Source: Symbiodinium natans
Lineage: Eukaryota > Sar > Dinophyceae > Suessiales > Symbiodiniaceae
NCBI GenBank assembly: GCA_905221605.1
Contig: CAJNDS010002170.1
Location: 434,001-498,000, forward strand
Reading direction: 5' to 3'
Length of the DNA stretch: 64,000 nt
Part shown: piece after piece, positions 21,599-34,051 of the stretch
Numbering within the stretch: the stretch's first letter is position 1
Layout: every line of letters begins with the position of its first letter
The notes under the pieces: generated by a model
Told to the model about the DNA's origin: nothing
What the model saw: only the letters and a program-made list of their open reading frames with translations
Databases searched by the model: none
Translations under genes and position numbers: made by a program

Positions 21599-21702
21599 AG
21601 GGGCACCCGCAGCACCTCGGCCTCATGGCCGGGAAGCGTCTGCGAGAGCGGCGTGGCTCGGGCCACCTCCAGCTTGGCAAGGACGCGGACCAAGCGCGAG
21701 GG
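21599..21702 (-). CDS. probable exon, unknown protein
   Basis: Open frame RVLAKLEVARATPLSQTLPG, then HEAEVLRVPLSCQ. A shorter exon between GGAG (acceptor) and GAG then GC (donor) is also possible. Confidence 0.45.
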
Positions 21703-22481
21703 GGGTTAGGCTTAGTTAGGCTGATTTCGGGGACCCAAAAATCTCTCAGCAACATACACCCTCGCCTACTTCGACTCAGAATGTCCCCAAACATCCCCAC
21801 GCTTCGAGGCAAGGCGCTCTGTAGACTGGACCTCGGGAAACGCAGCAACGCAAGGTCGCAGCTCCAAGGGGATCCCCTCCGCAGAGCCCCCATTCCCTAC
21901 ATTCTGAAGCCTTGAACCTTAAGAACTCGATGTCTGACCATGACTCCTGATTCCCAAGTCCCCTACTCGGATAAGCGAGCTCGATATGCAAGCTGCATAA
22001 CCTTGGGGAATCTGACCGAAAAACCTCAAAGCAACCATGCCCTCCCTGAAGAGTCTTGAGGGTTCAGGGTCTAAGGCTATAAGACTTATAGAAGGCTCGG
22101 AAGCACGGGAACCCTAACGTTCTCAGAGTCCGGAGGCTCCAGGGGACAACCTCGCCGGCAGTCACGACCACCCAGCCTTCAGCGCCGTCCTCCGGGGAGC
22201 GGTTCTTCTCACATTTCATGGGGGGCACCATGGATGGGGGGCACGTCTAAGGGCTGTAAACGCGGCAGCGCTCATCAACCTGAGGCAGGTCCAACCCCAC
22301 TGACAGCCCATGAATCTTCGAGCAGGGTTCAGGATTCGGTTGGGCTTCCGGAACCCTACCCAAGTTTGCCGAAGGTCTTGAATTTCAATGTCCACCGTGC
22401 TCTCTGGCAAAGTTGCTTGTTGCGGGGCTTAATGGCCTTCAGGCCCTTCAGGCGCTGAGTCGGCACGTGCATCCATCCCGC

Positions 22482-22515
22482 CTTGACAGCGCGTGCAACG
22501 TAGACAGTTCGCTGC
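22482..22515 (-). CDS. probable short exon
   Basis: After a strong TTTTTGCTGCAG acceptor it reads QRTVYVARAVK and meets a GC donor (AAG then GCGGGA). The frame remains open beyond (AGWMHVPTQRL), so the exon may be longer. Confidence 0.55.
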
Positions 22516-23344
22516 CTGCAGCAAAAATGTGGGACGTTAAGGTCTCCAAACACACCGAACACCCCCTTGTCATGGCTTCGACTCGAGGGAGGCTCGGCAG
22601 ATCCGCCACTCAACGAATCGTCCCCCACTACCCTTGAGGCCCCGAAGCGAGCCCCAAGAGCCCGAAGAGCCCCCCCCAAGTCCCAAACACACCCAGGGTG
22701 CAGGGTTTGGGTATGAGAAAAGGGCGGGGTGCGGGGGCTAAGCTTTGAGAGGCAGGGCTTCATACCCCACCTAAGGCCTAAACCGCAAAGCTGCAGTCCG
22801 GCGGCTGTCCACCATTCACATCCTGGAGCTGAGGCAGAAGGCGCGCTCAACATCCCTATGCCTATGGGCCCAAGAGCTGCATCTTCCCCTCCCAGAGAAG
22901 TCGTCATTTAAAGTATACATCCTCCGAATAATGTGCACAGAATTGCGGAAGGCTCAATGGCTCGGTGTGCCCTGAACTGGACCCAAGCGGATTTGCTTTT
23001 AAGCCAACCCAAACCCTTAAAAAACAAAAAGGGAATAACGGCCTGCTCTGCGTTATCACCTTCACTCAACTCCGCATCGAGCAGCTGCCCAAAGGCCGAA
23101 GCTTTGTAGTCCGAATCTCCCCAAGCCCTCGGTTTCTAACTTGGTTTCTAAGTTTGCGACCAAGACCCCAAGCACTCCCCAGTTCCGGGATGGGCGTTGG
23201 GAGCGTATCTTATCCGACTTCGGGACAGCCCGCCGAACTTCAAGCCCCGAGGCGTTGAGCCCTGAGGCCCTAAGTCCCTAAGGTGGGGTGGCCTACTTCG
23301 TCAATTCGGACACCATTAGGAAGTCATTCGGGTTAAAGGATGTC

Positions 23345-23402
23345 CAGGGGGCGAGTCCTTGGGATCCTCGAAGGCCCTGAAGGCCTCGCCGGCCATCAGC
23401 AC
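23345..23402 (-). CDS. probable short exon
   Basis: After a TGCAG acceptor it reads VLMAGEAFRAFEDPKDS. The donor may be GC after GAG or GA after AAG. Confidence 0.45.
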
Positions 23403-24557
23403 CTGCAATGGTGGTCGCTGCTGCTCGGCTGGAGGTTGATGGAATCGAGGTGCCGGCAGGTTTGGTGCTTGCCGTTTCGGGTTTTGTGACCCTACAACGT
23501 GCTAAGCTCCGAAACCCGATCACAGGAAGCCAAGGGGTACCCTCAGCACGCCGCTCTCCGCACCCAGGTCCGCGTGGATGGGTGAGGCCCGGAGGCAAAT
23601 GTAGTGCCGCTTGACCTCGGCTTCGGGTCCCAAACCCTCAACCCTCAACCCTCAACCGCCTGGGTCGCCTGAACCATTGCGCAGGGCTTGGATTCGCTGC
23701 GGTGTCGGCTTCGGTTTGGGGTTTGGAGGCTTGTTTCAAGACCGAGGGATAGGGTTTAGCAACATTTGGCTGCTAGCCCCGGATCCCGTGGCGAAAGTGC
23801 AAATCCCTTTGGCACCCCAAGCCCCAAAAAAACTGTCAATTGCTCCATGTACATCTGGTTTGGGGGGGGTTTCTACAGTTCAAAGCTTCAGGCTCAGGGT
23901 TCATGTGGCAGGAGGAAGAACCCCGAAGCCTTTACAATCTCAGTCCAGCTGCTTGCTTCAGATAGCTGGTTCCTTGGTTTCCAGCTATGGTGACCCAGCC
24001 CTGCAGGGGCAAGTCGGCTGTGTCAGTTCAACGCCTTCGAAACTCATGACCTGACGTGAGTCGCCTTGCGACTCCTACTACTACCAAAGCTAAGCACCCT
24101 ACTGCTGCTTCCTCTGCTCTCCTGCTACAACCGCCACCGTCACCACCATGACTAGCACCACGACCTTCCAGTCGTCGGAAACATCCATTTGCGTCGCCCC
24201 CTTCCCCAAGCGCAACCAGGGCCTCCGCGCCGTCTTTGCATGCCCGGAACTTCTGCCGCCGGCTTCCGGCGCCTGGCTCGGGGTGTTTCATGGCTTTGGC
24301 GCGCCTTTTAAAGGCTCTTCAAAGCTTTGCACAGGCAGGTTTCGCAGAATTTTTACGGGTGTGGGCGCCGGGCTTGGAAATTAGGCCGCAAAAACACGCT
24401 TGAAACACAGTCGTCAACATGCTAAGGACCACTGAATTCTGGAGAGCTCCTGGATTTTGGGCGTTTTAGGGTATCTTGCAACCCTAGAATCCCTAGTAGT
24501 ATCTGAACCCACTCAGCCCTCAACCGAGCCGCGCCCAGTCTACTGCTGTAGTCGCAC

Positions 24558-24623
24558 CTTCGCTGACCTCGTCGTCGAGCAGCTCCAACGCCTCACCGAC
24601 GTCGATGCGCCGCAGCATGTTGC
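24558..24623 (-). CDS. probable exon, acidic helix
   Basis: Reads NMLRRIDVGEALELLDDEVSE between a CTGAG acceptor and a consensus-like donor (GAAG then GTGCGA). No family is recognised. It follows the exon at 24791-24859 in the direction of transcription. Confidence 0.6.
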
Positions 24624-24790
24624 CTCAGATGCAATGATGAACTCAGTCCATGGCGCGCACTCGCTATGACGCACGGTGTATGACTGATTGTTCGAAGCCT
24701 GAAACCTACATAGCCTATGTCACATAGGTTGTGGGTGCTTAAGGTGGACTCGACAGAACCTAACACCTGCGACCCCCTCCAACCTTTGAC

Positions 24791-24859
24791 CTCATGCAGG
24801 AGCTTGCAGTCCCTGGTGCAGGACTCGAAGTCGGCGACGTCGGTCATGGCCTCAGTCTT
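24791..24859 (-). CDS. probable exon, cysteine-containing
   Basis: A 69-base exon of 23 codons reads KTEAMTDVADFESCTRDCKL, then LHE. The acceptor is CAAAG and the donor is GT (GAG then GTCAAA). It may be joined to the exon at 24558-24623. Confidence 0.6.
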
Positions 24860-25140
24860 CTTTGCTCATGCGTTTGGGAAACGGAGGCCTCTGCCTGTCT
24901 CATCCATAGTCACAACCCCAGCAGAAAGAGGCCTTCAACCCTCAACTTTCGAGTTGCAGGAGGACTCGGACCTTGGAATCAGGCTACATTGCTCCAGGCT
25001 ATGGGTTATAGGAACTTGGGGCTCTTCTAGTTACACGCGCAACACTGTGGCGCGATTAGGTTATGACCTCCTCTAGAAGAGTCAGGTGCGCAGCTACCCG
25101 GTTCCCCCCCACACCACTCCAACAACAAAAGCAACATCAC

Positions 25141-25246
25141 CCGCACGACGTCGCACACTCTTTCTTATGTTCATGGCACAAGGTGAGGAGAGCCTGTCGT
25201 GCCACAGTATCAAGGCCACAGGCCAGAAATCTCAGACCGCGACGAT
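25141..25246 (-). CDS. possible exon, unknown protein
   Basis: Reads GLRFLACGLDTVARQALLTL, then CHEHKKECATSCG. The Cys/His content is notable, but no zinc-finger spacing can be named. Confidence 0.4.
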
Positions 25247-25479
25247 GGCCGCCACGCACTTGTAGACCTGGGATTGAGGAATCAACTTCAGACTAAGGGA
25301 TGCGCAAGAAGCATGGGGCATTCCGAGCCCGGAGGAACTCATGGGGGGAGGTCCTTGTATAATATAGGGGCCTGAGTAGTTAGAATAGGGTTTTGGGGGT
25401 ATGCGGACCGAAGTCTGCTTGATGAAGGTGAAACAGACTGTTTTGTACACTCACAAGAAGATCATTCGAGACTCATACT

Positions 25480-25943
25480 TTAGAGGATGTGAAGAATGTG
25501 TTGCAAAGAAGCTTCAATAGCAACGGCAGAGTTGTGCCATTCGCGGTAGGTCGTATCTGCAAGGTCGGTAGCCCGCGGGCAAGTTCTCATGAGAGTTCGT
25601 GGCTCAACAGAGAACTGCAAGAGTTTCCCGCAAAAACAACATTGCTCATTAGCATTCCAAATAGGTTGTATCACGTGGGGGCTTTGCGTGTTCCCCAGCA
25701 ATTGAATTTGATGCGCGTATTCTAAAGCGGCCCTACATTTTCAGAAGCGCCCAAAGGCAGCCTTGAATCTTTTTTGGGTCCTGGCCTTCCAGGAAGAAGT
25801 ACGCGAATTTGTTCGGCATTAAGTTGTACCCAATTCTCTAATGGCAAACAAGAAATACAAGAAACCACTTGTTGCTGCTCGGAGGGAGCACCCTGCAAAT
25901 CATAGATCAAAGTGATCCAGCCGGGGGAACCTTTTGCTAGCAA
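25480..25943 (-). other. repeat-free block, possible intronless gene remnant
   Basis: This block has almost no telomere-like words. It has two protein-like minus-strand stretches in different frames: GWITLIYDLQGAPSEQQQ with NWVQLNAEQIRVLLPG (higher coordinates), and NEQCCFCGKLLQFSVEPRTL (lower). The break between them could be a frameshift in an old coding sequence or an intron. CxxC pairs hint at metal binding, nothing more. Confidence 0.35.
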
Positions 25944-26170
25944 ATTTAGGCACAGTCCACTTCGAAGACAGCTCAGTGGATTAAAGAAAAGGATTCATCT
26001 TCGAGATGGCACAAATAAATGAAGAGGTAGGAATTCTGATAGCTTGCGCGCTGCAAGCCGCGTTGATTCTGAGAGTGGTATAAAGATCATGAATTTTGCG
26101 CGCGAATAGGGTTCTGTGGGCTCTTATGGTATACTCATAAAGGGACCAAGCCCTAAACCCTCAGCCCTGA

Positions 26171-26252
26171 AGACTCTCCGCCGCTTTTCCGAGGGTGCGG
26201 CGTCGCTGCTCTCCTTGGCCACGACGTCGCCGTCCGGACTCCGGACTTGCAA
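26171..26252 (-). CDS. possible exon, basic and acidic tail
   Basis: Reads RSPDGDVVAKESSDAAPSEK, then RRRVF. It is hydrophilic and could be a linker or a nuclear localisation type segment. A second frame is also open. Confidence 0.4.
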
Positions 26253-26555
26253 CCAGCCACCTCAAGAGATGCGCAAAATCCCGTGCTTTCCTTTGCATGT
26301 GATCGCGGTTGAGGGTACCGGGCGCTCTGATCATGTATAATAATATATGTGCAATTTTACACACACATGTCTTTCAATCAGAGGCATCTTCAACTTAAAT
26401 TCCCAATCAAGCACAAACCCTGAACCCCCCAAAGCTCCTAGATTCGAAAAAATGCCAGAAGCCCTGGAGATCCCCCCAAGCCCGACAGCAAATCACTAAG
26501 AAGCCAAAGCAGGAAACCCGAAACCTAAGCCCTTCAAGCCCTGAAGCCCAAGGCC

Positions 26556-26584
26556 ACCTAAACCCTAAACCCTAAACCCTAGAC
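26556..26584 (-). repeat. interstitial telomere-type array (CCCTAAA)
   Basis: Three to four CCCTAAA units in the orientation opposite to the array at 16505. Confidence 0.95.
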
Positions 26585-26640
26585 TCCTAGACTCCTAGAT
26601 ACAGATGACCCTAAACCCTAATCCTAAGGCCCTGAACTGC

Positions 26641-26711
26641 TGAAACGTCCAGCGGCTGGTCTCCTCGCCACAGGCCACGCCGCGAAGGCGCTGTTCCTGC
26701 CCGAGGTACTC
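26641..26711 (-). CDS. probable exon, unknown protein
   Basis: After a GTTCAG acceptor it reads EYLGQEQRLRGVACGEETSR, then WTFQQ. Telomere-like arrays of opposite orientation flank it: CCCTAAA to the left and GGGTTAGGG to the right. Confidence 0.5.
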
Positions 26712-27192
26712 CTGAACATCGAATTTAGCATGGCGAGTAAAGAGGGTTTGTGTTAAAAAAAACCCTCTTTGCTCAGGGTACTTAAGGGCCATGAGGGGGG
26801 TTAGGGTAGGGTTCGGGGTTCGCAGGAGTTCGCAAGGCTAAGGGTTTATTGCTTGGGCAGTTGTAGGGTCAAGGCTCGGGGCACGGGGTTTGCTTTAAAC
26901 TGCTGATCTTCAATTCCCAACGCGGACCACCCCTAAATCAAAATTCCTGAAGCCGGAATACCAAAACATCCTAAACTCCGCCCGAAACGCCGTCAGCTCC
27001 TCGGATCTCACATCTGAGTCCTAAAAAGACCTTACATCTAGATCCAACATCAGAAGCAACCTTAGCCTTAGCAGTCTTTGAGCGGTCGAGTCCATGACTT
27101 TCGCCCGTAATGCCTAAACCCCGCAAGCCCCCTTGAACCCCCCAAAAAGCCCTTCGACACCCAGTAAGACCGAGAAAGCCCGACGCCGGCAC

Positions 27193-27290
27193 CCGAAAGC
27201 GCTCCTCCTTGGGGCCCTCGAGGAGCTCGAGGCACTCCCCGGGCTGGAGCTCTCGGATCACCTCTCGCTGAAGGGGACCAAAAACCTCTC
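27193..27290 (-). CDS. exon of a dinoflagellate SH3-like repeat protein
   Basis: Reads REVIRELQPGECLELLEGPK, then EERFR, and ends at a GT donor (CGG then GTGCCG). The core (x)IRxLxxGExLExLEGPxxE is a module I recall as repeated in many dinoflagellate proteins of unknown function. The 5' limit may be CCAG at 27291 or a site further in. With the exons at 28441, 30014 and 30606 it suggests one protein with several copies of the module. Confidence 0.6.
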
Positions 27291-27756
27291 CTGGACTGGT
27301 AGATTCGGGGCATGCCGCTTCAGGGTTTGGAGAGCTCGGATGGGACAGAAAACAGAAAAGAATGGTGGCTCTAAATATACAGAGGGAGAGCCCGACATGG
27401 GCTTGGCTTTGCGGGCCAGCCTCGTCCGAAGAGCTGTGTGAGCGCAGCGGCACTGCTTTTGCGCACCAGAGGTACGGCTTCTTCGCCGATGTCCTTGGGC
27501 TCGCGGCTTGATTGTTACAAAGCCCCTTGCTTTCATGGCATCTTCATGCAAACAAGTGTGAACAACTTCAACAAGAACTGAAGAACCTGGCAGCCAATGT
27601 TCAAATCGAACTTAAGACTTGGTGCCTTCTGAAACCCTTGCGGACCCTAAACCCTGAACACCCTCAAGCGCCTCGCAAAGACCGAAGTTTCGGCTGCGGA
27701 CAACCTGCAACCCCGGGAGCAAGCGGCAGGTTCTCGACGCCATTTTTGGCCCGGAC

Positions 27757-28114
<358 letters not shown>

Positions 28115-28440
28115 CGGTTTGGCCTTCGCCCCTTGATTTGGGGGGTGTGGTCTCGAGTCCCGTCTTGCTTCCCGATACGACAGGGGGTTGAGATTTTAAC
28201 TTTGAGGACAGAACTCCGACAGAACTCCGACAGAACGCCGACATTCGGCCGAAGAGGGCTTCTCAGGAAACCTCCAGGGCAGATTAAGCGGGCAGCTGTA
28301 CTGTACCGGAATTTAATTGCAACAAGTATAGGGGCGCCGTCAGGCAGGCAACTGGGTTTAGGGCCTTTAGGGTTTACTCTTCGTGAGAGAAAAAACTAAA
28401 ACCCCCAAAATAGACCCAAAGGCAACTCTTGGGCTGCAGC

Positions 28441-28511
28441 CGTGACCCAGCCGCTGACCCCATCCACCTCGGAGGCGTCAACGTGCCAGACGGCTGTGCA
28501 GGTCTTTGTGC
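28441..28511 (-). CDS. exon of a dinoflagellate SH3-like repeat protein
   Basis: A 71-base exon reads TKTCTAVWHVDASEVDGVSG, then WVT. The acceptor is GGCAG and the donor is GC (ACG then GCTGCA). DGxxGWVT is how I recall the second half of the module ending, before a GNxGT segment that would lie in the next exon. Confidence 0.55.
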
Positions 28512-29559
28512 CTGCCTTTATGATGCAAATCTGTCCCGCAAAGTGTGCCTAAAGCCCGAAGGCCCTCATCTCCCCAAACCCCAAACCCCTGCCCAGAGCT
28601 CTCCGCGGTCTCTTTCGGAGTTTAGGGTTCTCCGTTCTCGGAGGCACTGTAGGCCGGAATCCGCGTCGCCCATCTTCGAATCATTAGGAATACTTCGGGG
28701 CCTTTGTCAGTGCCTTGGGAAGAGTTTTTTTTCCCGGAGCACCCAAAGGGGCCCAAGTGTGGGATGCCTGGCTCTTCAAAGCCTCTTGAAGAGCCATGCT
28801 GGAAGCCCTCAAGCAATAAAAGCCCTCAGAGCCCAACAAAAGAACCATGAAGCCCAACAACAGAGTTCGTAAACCCTAGAAGTGAAGCAAGAGGTTTAGG
28901 GTGGAAGTGAGGCAAACGATGGCAGTAGGCCCCAACATCCCTTACCCCTCGGAAAGTCTGCATCAGCCAGGAGGCCAGAGCCACACAAGGAACTCGTTCG
29001 AGTCCAAGGGGCTCCTTGGATGTGTCTTGGTGTAGTTACATGCTCCCTTAATATGGGCACTTAAACGGGTTCCCCGTATATACCCCTTGTGTACCCAGCA
29101 CAAATTAAGGGCCCATACTTCGAAAACCCTTTGAAGGAGGTTCGGGGCCTCACTAAGGGCCCATGAAACTACCCTTAGAATGTCGTCTTTGGGGGTTGAG
29201 CGGCTTAGGGCCTTTGCTCCCAAAACTTCTCAAAGGCTCCTGAACATAAAAGGTTTAAAAAGGCGGCATAGGGCTTAGCGGCTTAGCGGTGTAGTAGGAT
29301 GATTTCGGGTCGGGCTTCTCGTGAGGCATCTGCTGGCAGAGACCTGATTCTGGTATGAGCATGAAAGGCTCCCCGCTGAAGTTTACCCCCCAATACTGAA
29401 CCCTAACCTTGCACACTGAGACGAAAGGTTCAGGGATGCTTTGTGTTTAGCGTCTGCGCAGAAAGAAGGCATGCAAAAGTTAACGCCGCGACGCGGCTAG
29501 GGCTTTTCTCGAAAATCCATGATTAAACGCTAAGCCGGATCTTATCGAAGGCTACTTAC

Positions 29560-29611
29560 CAGAACAGCCGAAGCCAAGGTGACCGTGTTGTGCGCATTTT
29601 CACAGCCGAAG
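29560..29611 (-). CDS. probable short exon with consensus donor
   Basis: Reads FGCENAHNTVTLASAVL and ends at a perfect GTAAGT donor. The acceptor is GGCCAG. Other frames are open, but this one fits the donor on a codon boundary. Confidence 0.45.
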
Positions 29612-30013
29612 CTGGCCATCCAGCAAGAGCGAATAGCGGAGTCGAAACAAACTTAAGCCAAAGCAGTCTCATGTCGCGCATCGGACCAAGGCCTTCAACC
29701 CCCAATGAGCATCTAAGAGCGGAGCAGGTTTTGGGGTGTAGCAGTCCAAGTCCCCCCAATGTGCAGCAAAAACCAAGGCAACCCCCAATCCCGCACACAC
29801 TGACTCACAAAACCCCGGGCCCTACAACCCCCTCAAAGCCCTCTGAACCAAACGCCCCCAAAGCTTGGTATGTTCCCCCTTATCCTAACAATCCATAATC
29901 GGGAATAGACCCCCCACCCCTTTATAGTCCATAACTAATTAAGGACTGTTAGGACTGCTGGACAACATCCCAACCCAACGCCCCCGCAAAACAACCCGAC
30001 AAGAACCCACAAC

Positions 30014-30087
30014 CCCGTCGCCCGAGGTGCATCCTTTCGGATCGTGCCCTGGATCTCCAGGAGCTCATCAACTTGGAGCTTCCGCAC
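30014..30087 (-). CDS. exon of a dinoflagellate SH3-like repeat protein
   Basis: After a CCAAAG acceptor it reads VRKLQVDELLEIQGTIRKDA, then PRAT, and ends at a GT donor. It is the same half-module as at 27193 (VRKLxxxExLExxGxxxKD). Confidence 0.6.
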
Positions 30088-30605
30088 CTTTGGAGTTGAG
30101 GGGCTTTGCCCGGGTTCTTAGAAGGGAATGGGGGAAGAAGGTATACCCGACATAGTGCCTTCAAGGGTATATAAGGGGATATAGGGTGCCCCATTCCCTC
30201 ATGTCCTACTACCAGGAAGGGTTTCCAGCCGTTTTTGACGAGAAGGGGTGGTGTAGGTGTTTGTTGTCTCAGGAGTCTGGGGCTTCTGGGGTTTCATAGA
30301 GAGACGGGGTGCGGACTTGTGTTTGCTTTTTTTGTTCAGCTCCGTTCTTCGCGTTGGCTCTCCTTCTCCTACCTCCATGTTTGTTGTACCAAAGTGGTTT
30401 AGGGTGTATAGGCCCTGCTCAAAAGCTTAGGATCTCTGGACCCGGAGAAATGTTCCTGTACAGTTCGTGCATTTGGGATGCAGCCTACAAACCTGAACCC
30501 GAAGTCGTGACCCCGCAACCATGCAACCTCAGCACCAAGCCTCGTTTTAGGACACGACTCCGTCGAACCCCCTCTGACGGTTTAGGATGTCAATCTGGCA
30601 GCCTC

Positions 30606-30657
30606 CTGAGAACTTTGGCTCTCGAACTTGTCCGTGATGGTGGTGGCGCGCATGACC
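30606..30657 (-). CDS. exon of a dinoflagellate SH3-like repeat protein
   Basis: After a CTGCAG acceptor it reads VMRATTITDKFESQSSQ, then a GA donor (CAG then GAGGCT). The stretch xVxxTTxTDxFE matches my memory of what precedes VRKL in the module, and the next exon downstream reads VRKL. Confidence 0.55.
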
Positions 30658-30692
30658 CTGCAGGTGGCAAACCCTCCGCCAACACCCTGCCG

Positions 30693-30739
<47 letters not shown>
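30693..30739 (+). repeat. C47 homopolymer
   Basis: An unbroken run of 47 C in an intron, immediately 5' (in the sense of transcription) of the exon at 30606. Confidence 0.95.
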
Positions 30740-30964
30740 ACAGCAAAACCACACACAAAGCAAGCACGCAAAAGCGCCCGGAACAGGAGCCTAATGCCCT
30801 ACGCGATAAAACCCTTCGCCAGGAAAACAACCCGAAAGCCCTAACGTAAAAAACCAAAAAAGCCCCCAAAATCCCTCAAGCCCTACAAGCCCCAACTGCC
30901 GAAAACCCCCTCAAAAAACCCTGAGAATGCCCAAAACATCTTAAACCCCTTTGAGTCCCGGGGC

Positions 30965-31044
30965 CTCTGGTAGTCGGAGAGCATTGCAGAGAACGCGCGC
31001 CGGGTAAGGCCATGCGGGGCGAGCAGCTGCAATGCCACCGGCAC
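30965..31044 (-). CDS. probable exon, unknown protein
   Basis: After a CACAG acceptor it reads VPVALQLLAPHGLTRRAFSA, then MLSDYQ, with a GC donor (AGAG then GCCCCG). The frame is also open upstream of the acceptor (SCDPQ). Confidence 0.55.
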
Positions 31045-31589
31045 CTGTGGGTCACAGCTCTTGGCGTTTCAGGCTCGGTAGAACCCTTCTACTCCTTTGG
31101 CGGGCGTTTGTAAATTGTAGCCCCCTGGTCTCAGTTTCATGATCCGAATGCCGTGAGAAAAGAACCTCCCAGAAGGACCCTACATTTAAGCAACACCCCG
31201 GTTTCAACACCCCCCATTTCGGGGGTCCATCCAGGGTCTTGCATTGGGGCGCCTGTTTTCGCTCGTTTTGACACTGCAACAAAGCCAAAGAAGTCCACCC
31301 TCGAAAGCCCTCAAAACCCTAAACCCCAAAACCTAAAAGCGTCCTGCCTTCTCCTCAGAGAGGCCGCACTCCAGGCCTCAAAAAACACTTTCTCCAAGGG
31401 CGTTTGGGTGGGGACATTTTTTTTGTCATTTTCTAAGGGCCCTAAGAGCCCCAATAGTTCTGAAGCTCAATCACCTCAAGTCCGTATATGGGTTCGGACA
31501 TATTGGTACGTAGTTAGGTCTTGAGGGGACTGCCACATAGGGGCTTCGCCTAACCTCTACCGTAAGCTTAATGCCCTCAGCTTTCTTGA

Positions 31590-31688
31590 CAATCCCAAGG
31601 GGCCATAGCGCCCGAAGAAATCCGCCAGCTGTTGCTGGCTCACCTCCTGGGCTTCTTTCGCGTCTGCTTCTGGTTGTTGCTTCACTAC
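31590..31688 (-). CDS. probable exon, glutamine-rich helix
   Basis: After a GTTGAG acceptor it reads VVKQQPEADAKEAQEVSQQQ, then LADFFGRYGPLGLS. A charged helix runs into an aromatic segment. Confidence 0.55.
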
Positions 31689-32107
31689 CTCAACCCTGAG
31701 CCCTGACCTGAAGACACAATTGAAACACCCTTGGACAGACATTCTCCGGAGCCTGACCTCGGAACCGTATGGCCGCAGAGCCTACGCTTTCAAGCCTCTT
31801 CGGGATGCTTTAGGTTTCCTTTCGCTACTCAGGCCTTTCCTTCGGGTAATTCAAGAACCACGCCATGGATGATGTGAAGGTGTTTCTTTGCAGAGTTATC
31901 TAGGTTTCTGGTCTACCGACTGCAGTCTTGAAATGAAGCTGCAGCTCCAAAACCCTAACTGCAAGGTATTCTTGAAGAAAAAAGAAGCTCCTTGTGGAAA
32001 GTGCGGATTTAGCACGACCATGCTTTGCCGACAACACGTTGCTCGAACGACAGGCGTTATCTCATGCTTTGGTGTTGCAGGCGAAAGCGGGGCCATCAAG
32101 CTTCGAC

Positions 32108-32212
32108 CTGATGCCATGCTGCCCAGAATGAATGCCAGACCTGCTGCCGCGGCTCCTCGGTATTGTCCGCGAGCTCATCGAAGAGTTGGTCGGGCTGGTA
32201 CAAGTTGCCTTT
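32108..32212 (-). CDS. probable exon, unknown protein
   Basis: A 105-base exon of 35 codons reads KGNLYQPDQLFDELADNTEE, then PRQQVWHSFWAAWHQ. The acceptor is CTCAAG and the donor is GT (CAG then GTCGAA). Both ends fall on codon boundaries. Confidence 0.6.
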
Positions 32213-32378
32213 CTTGAGGGCTCATGGGTACTTCTGGGTAGGGGTGCCTTGGCAAGACAACCGGCCTGCTGGGGACCCAAACACACACTGCAAGCCCGAA
32301 ACACCGCACCCCAAAACCTTCAATCCATGAAGACACCCCCCACCCCCCTTGTGGCCTTCGCCGCGCCGCGCGGCTAGC

Positions 32379-32475
32379 CGCAGCGCCATCAGCACTGCCT
32401 CGCAGGCCTCGGAGGTCCTCAGGCGTTGGGAGAGTTTCAGGGTAACACCCAGTGCCTCGGAAGCTCTGCCTAAGC
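32379..32475 (-). CDS. possible exon, leucine/alanine-rich helices
   Basis: Reads LGRASEALGVTLKLSQRLRT, then SEACEAVLMALRLAARR. It could be an alpha-helical repeat. The splice sites were not fixed. Confidence 0.45.
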
Positions 32476-33328
32476 TCTTGGCTCTGAGCCATAAATCCGA
32501 AGCCCTTGAACCCCAAGCTTTCATGTGCCATTTCGGCGAAGTGAAACCCTACGCAGCCATATGCTTCCAGGCTTTTATACGGTTGGAGTCGATTTTTGCG
32601 GCTCAAGTTACCCTAACAGCTGATAACCTTACAGCCGCACTTATAAGTACCCCTGAACCTCCAAGCGAACCCATTTCGGGTTTGGGGGTTGGCTTTTTTT
32701 GTGAGGGGGAGGGACGGATTTCAGCTGCGAAGCTCCCCCCTCCACCCCGCCCCCTCGCAAAGTTGTCTTAAACTCGAACTTCCAAGCCGGGGTGCAGCCG
32801 CTGGTACGAAGTGGACACCAGACTGAGGGTGGCCTTCACCTTGTGAGACACTGGGTGTCAATCCTGGGTTTCGGGTCTAGGGCCCATGATCCCCCCAAAA
32901 AATCGCAAATACCCCAAGCGCCCTTCACCCTAAGCCGATGAACCATGATGAACCTACAATCCTGCATCATGAAGCATCGTAGCCTGGGCATTGTTGACCC
33001 TTAGGGGGCTTTGAGTTGCGAGGGGCAGGGCTGAAAAGTGATTTGCAGCTGTCTGGGTGTTTGGTTTGGCAGTCTCACGCCGAGAAATCGAGATGCTCTT
33101 TGGGAGATACCGAGCTTGTGAATGGTGAAGCAACCGGGGGCTGAAGCGTTTGGAGCTTTGCGGACTTCAAAAAGGTGAGGTCTCCAAAGTTTTCATGCGT
33201 AGGTTATTGTCGGTGTTTCCATCATCCCAAGACGACACACCCAGAAGCCTTAAAATGCCACTTCTAGCCCTTCGCAGCCCCACCCCCGGAGATCGGGTTG
33301 AGGGTTCAGGGGTTCAACCCTTGAAAAC

Positions 33329-33410
33329 CCGGGCCAGCACCTTGCGGTCCGCCGCCTTGCAGCGCACCTGGAGGCGTGCGAACTCGACTTTGGCGTCCAG
33401 AGTCAGCTGC
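33329..33410 (-). CDS. probable exon, coiled coil
   Basis: Reads RQLTLDAKVEFARLQVRCKA, then ADRKVLAR, after an AAAG acceptor and before a GT donor (CGG then GTTTTC). It has a heptad-like Leu/Val pattern. Confidence 0.6.
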
Positions 33411-34051
33411 CTTTCTGGGCGTTGCAGGGTTTCCCAGAATTTCTTGGAATTCAGACTTTCGGGATGCGGCAGTTTGGGGGTGCAAAAGACTTCAACGATG
33501 TTGTATGGGACAACGTGGACATGATCATACGCCTAAACCCCCCATTAATTAGATGATAGTCACACAGGTTGGTGGGATTTGGCTTCGTGTTTGCCTGCGT
33601 TGTTTGGGTTGTCTAAAACAAAATTAGTTGGACCCCGTGGGGTTTCGAAGCCAAAAACAAATAGGTCTGTAAAACGATCGAAAACAATGTAGATACCAAT
33701 TACAGCTGTTTTAGTACAAACCGGCGTTCACACCTTTCACGGCGTCGAGGGAGCCGATGGTCTAATCCTTCTTTGTGCTTCGGAAAAGGGCTGCACAATT
33801 CCATCCAAAAGGGCACTGCCCCCATATCAAGAATGGCATGACTTCAAACCTCATTCCTAAACTGCACGTACTACATCTTGAAACCGAAGCACTCAAACCT
33901 CGACACCCCTGCAACCTTCCAAGCCCTGAAGAGCCCCTAAACCCTAGGCCCTAGGATGCTAGGACACCTTCAGAAAAGTCCTGATGAGGGGGGCTTGCAG
34001 GTTTAAGGCTTTGAAGCGTTTTAGGGGTATAGCGCTAGGGCTTCAGAATGT

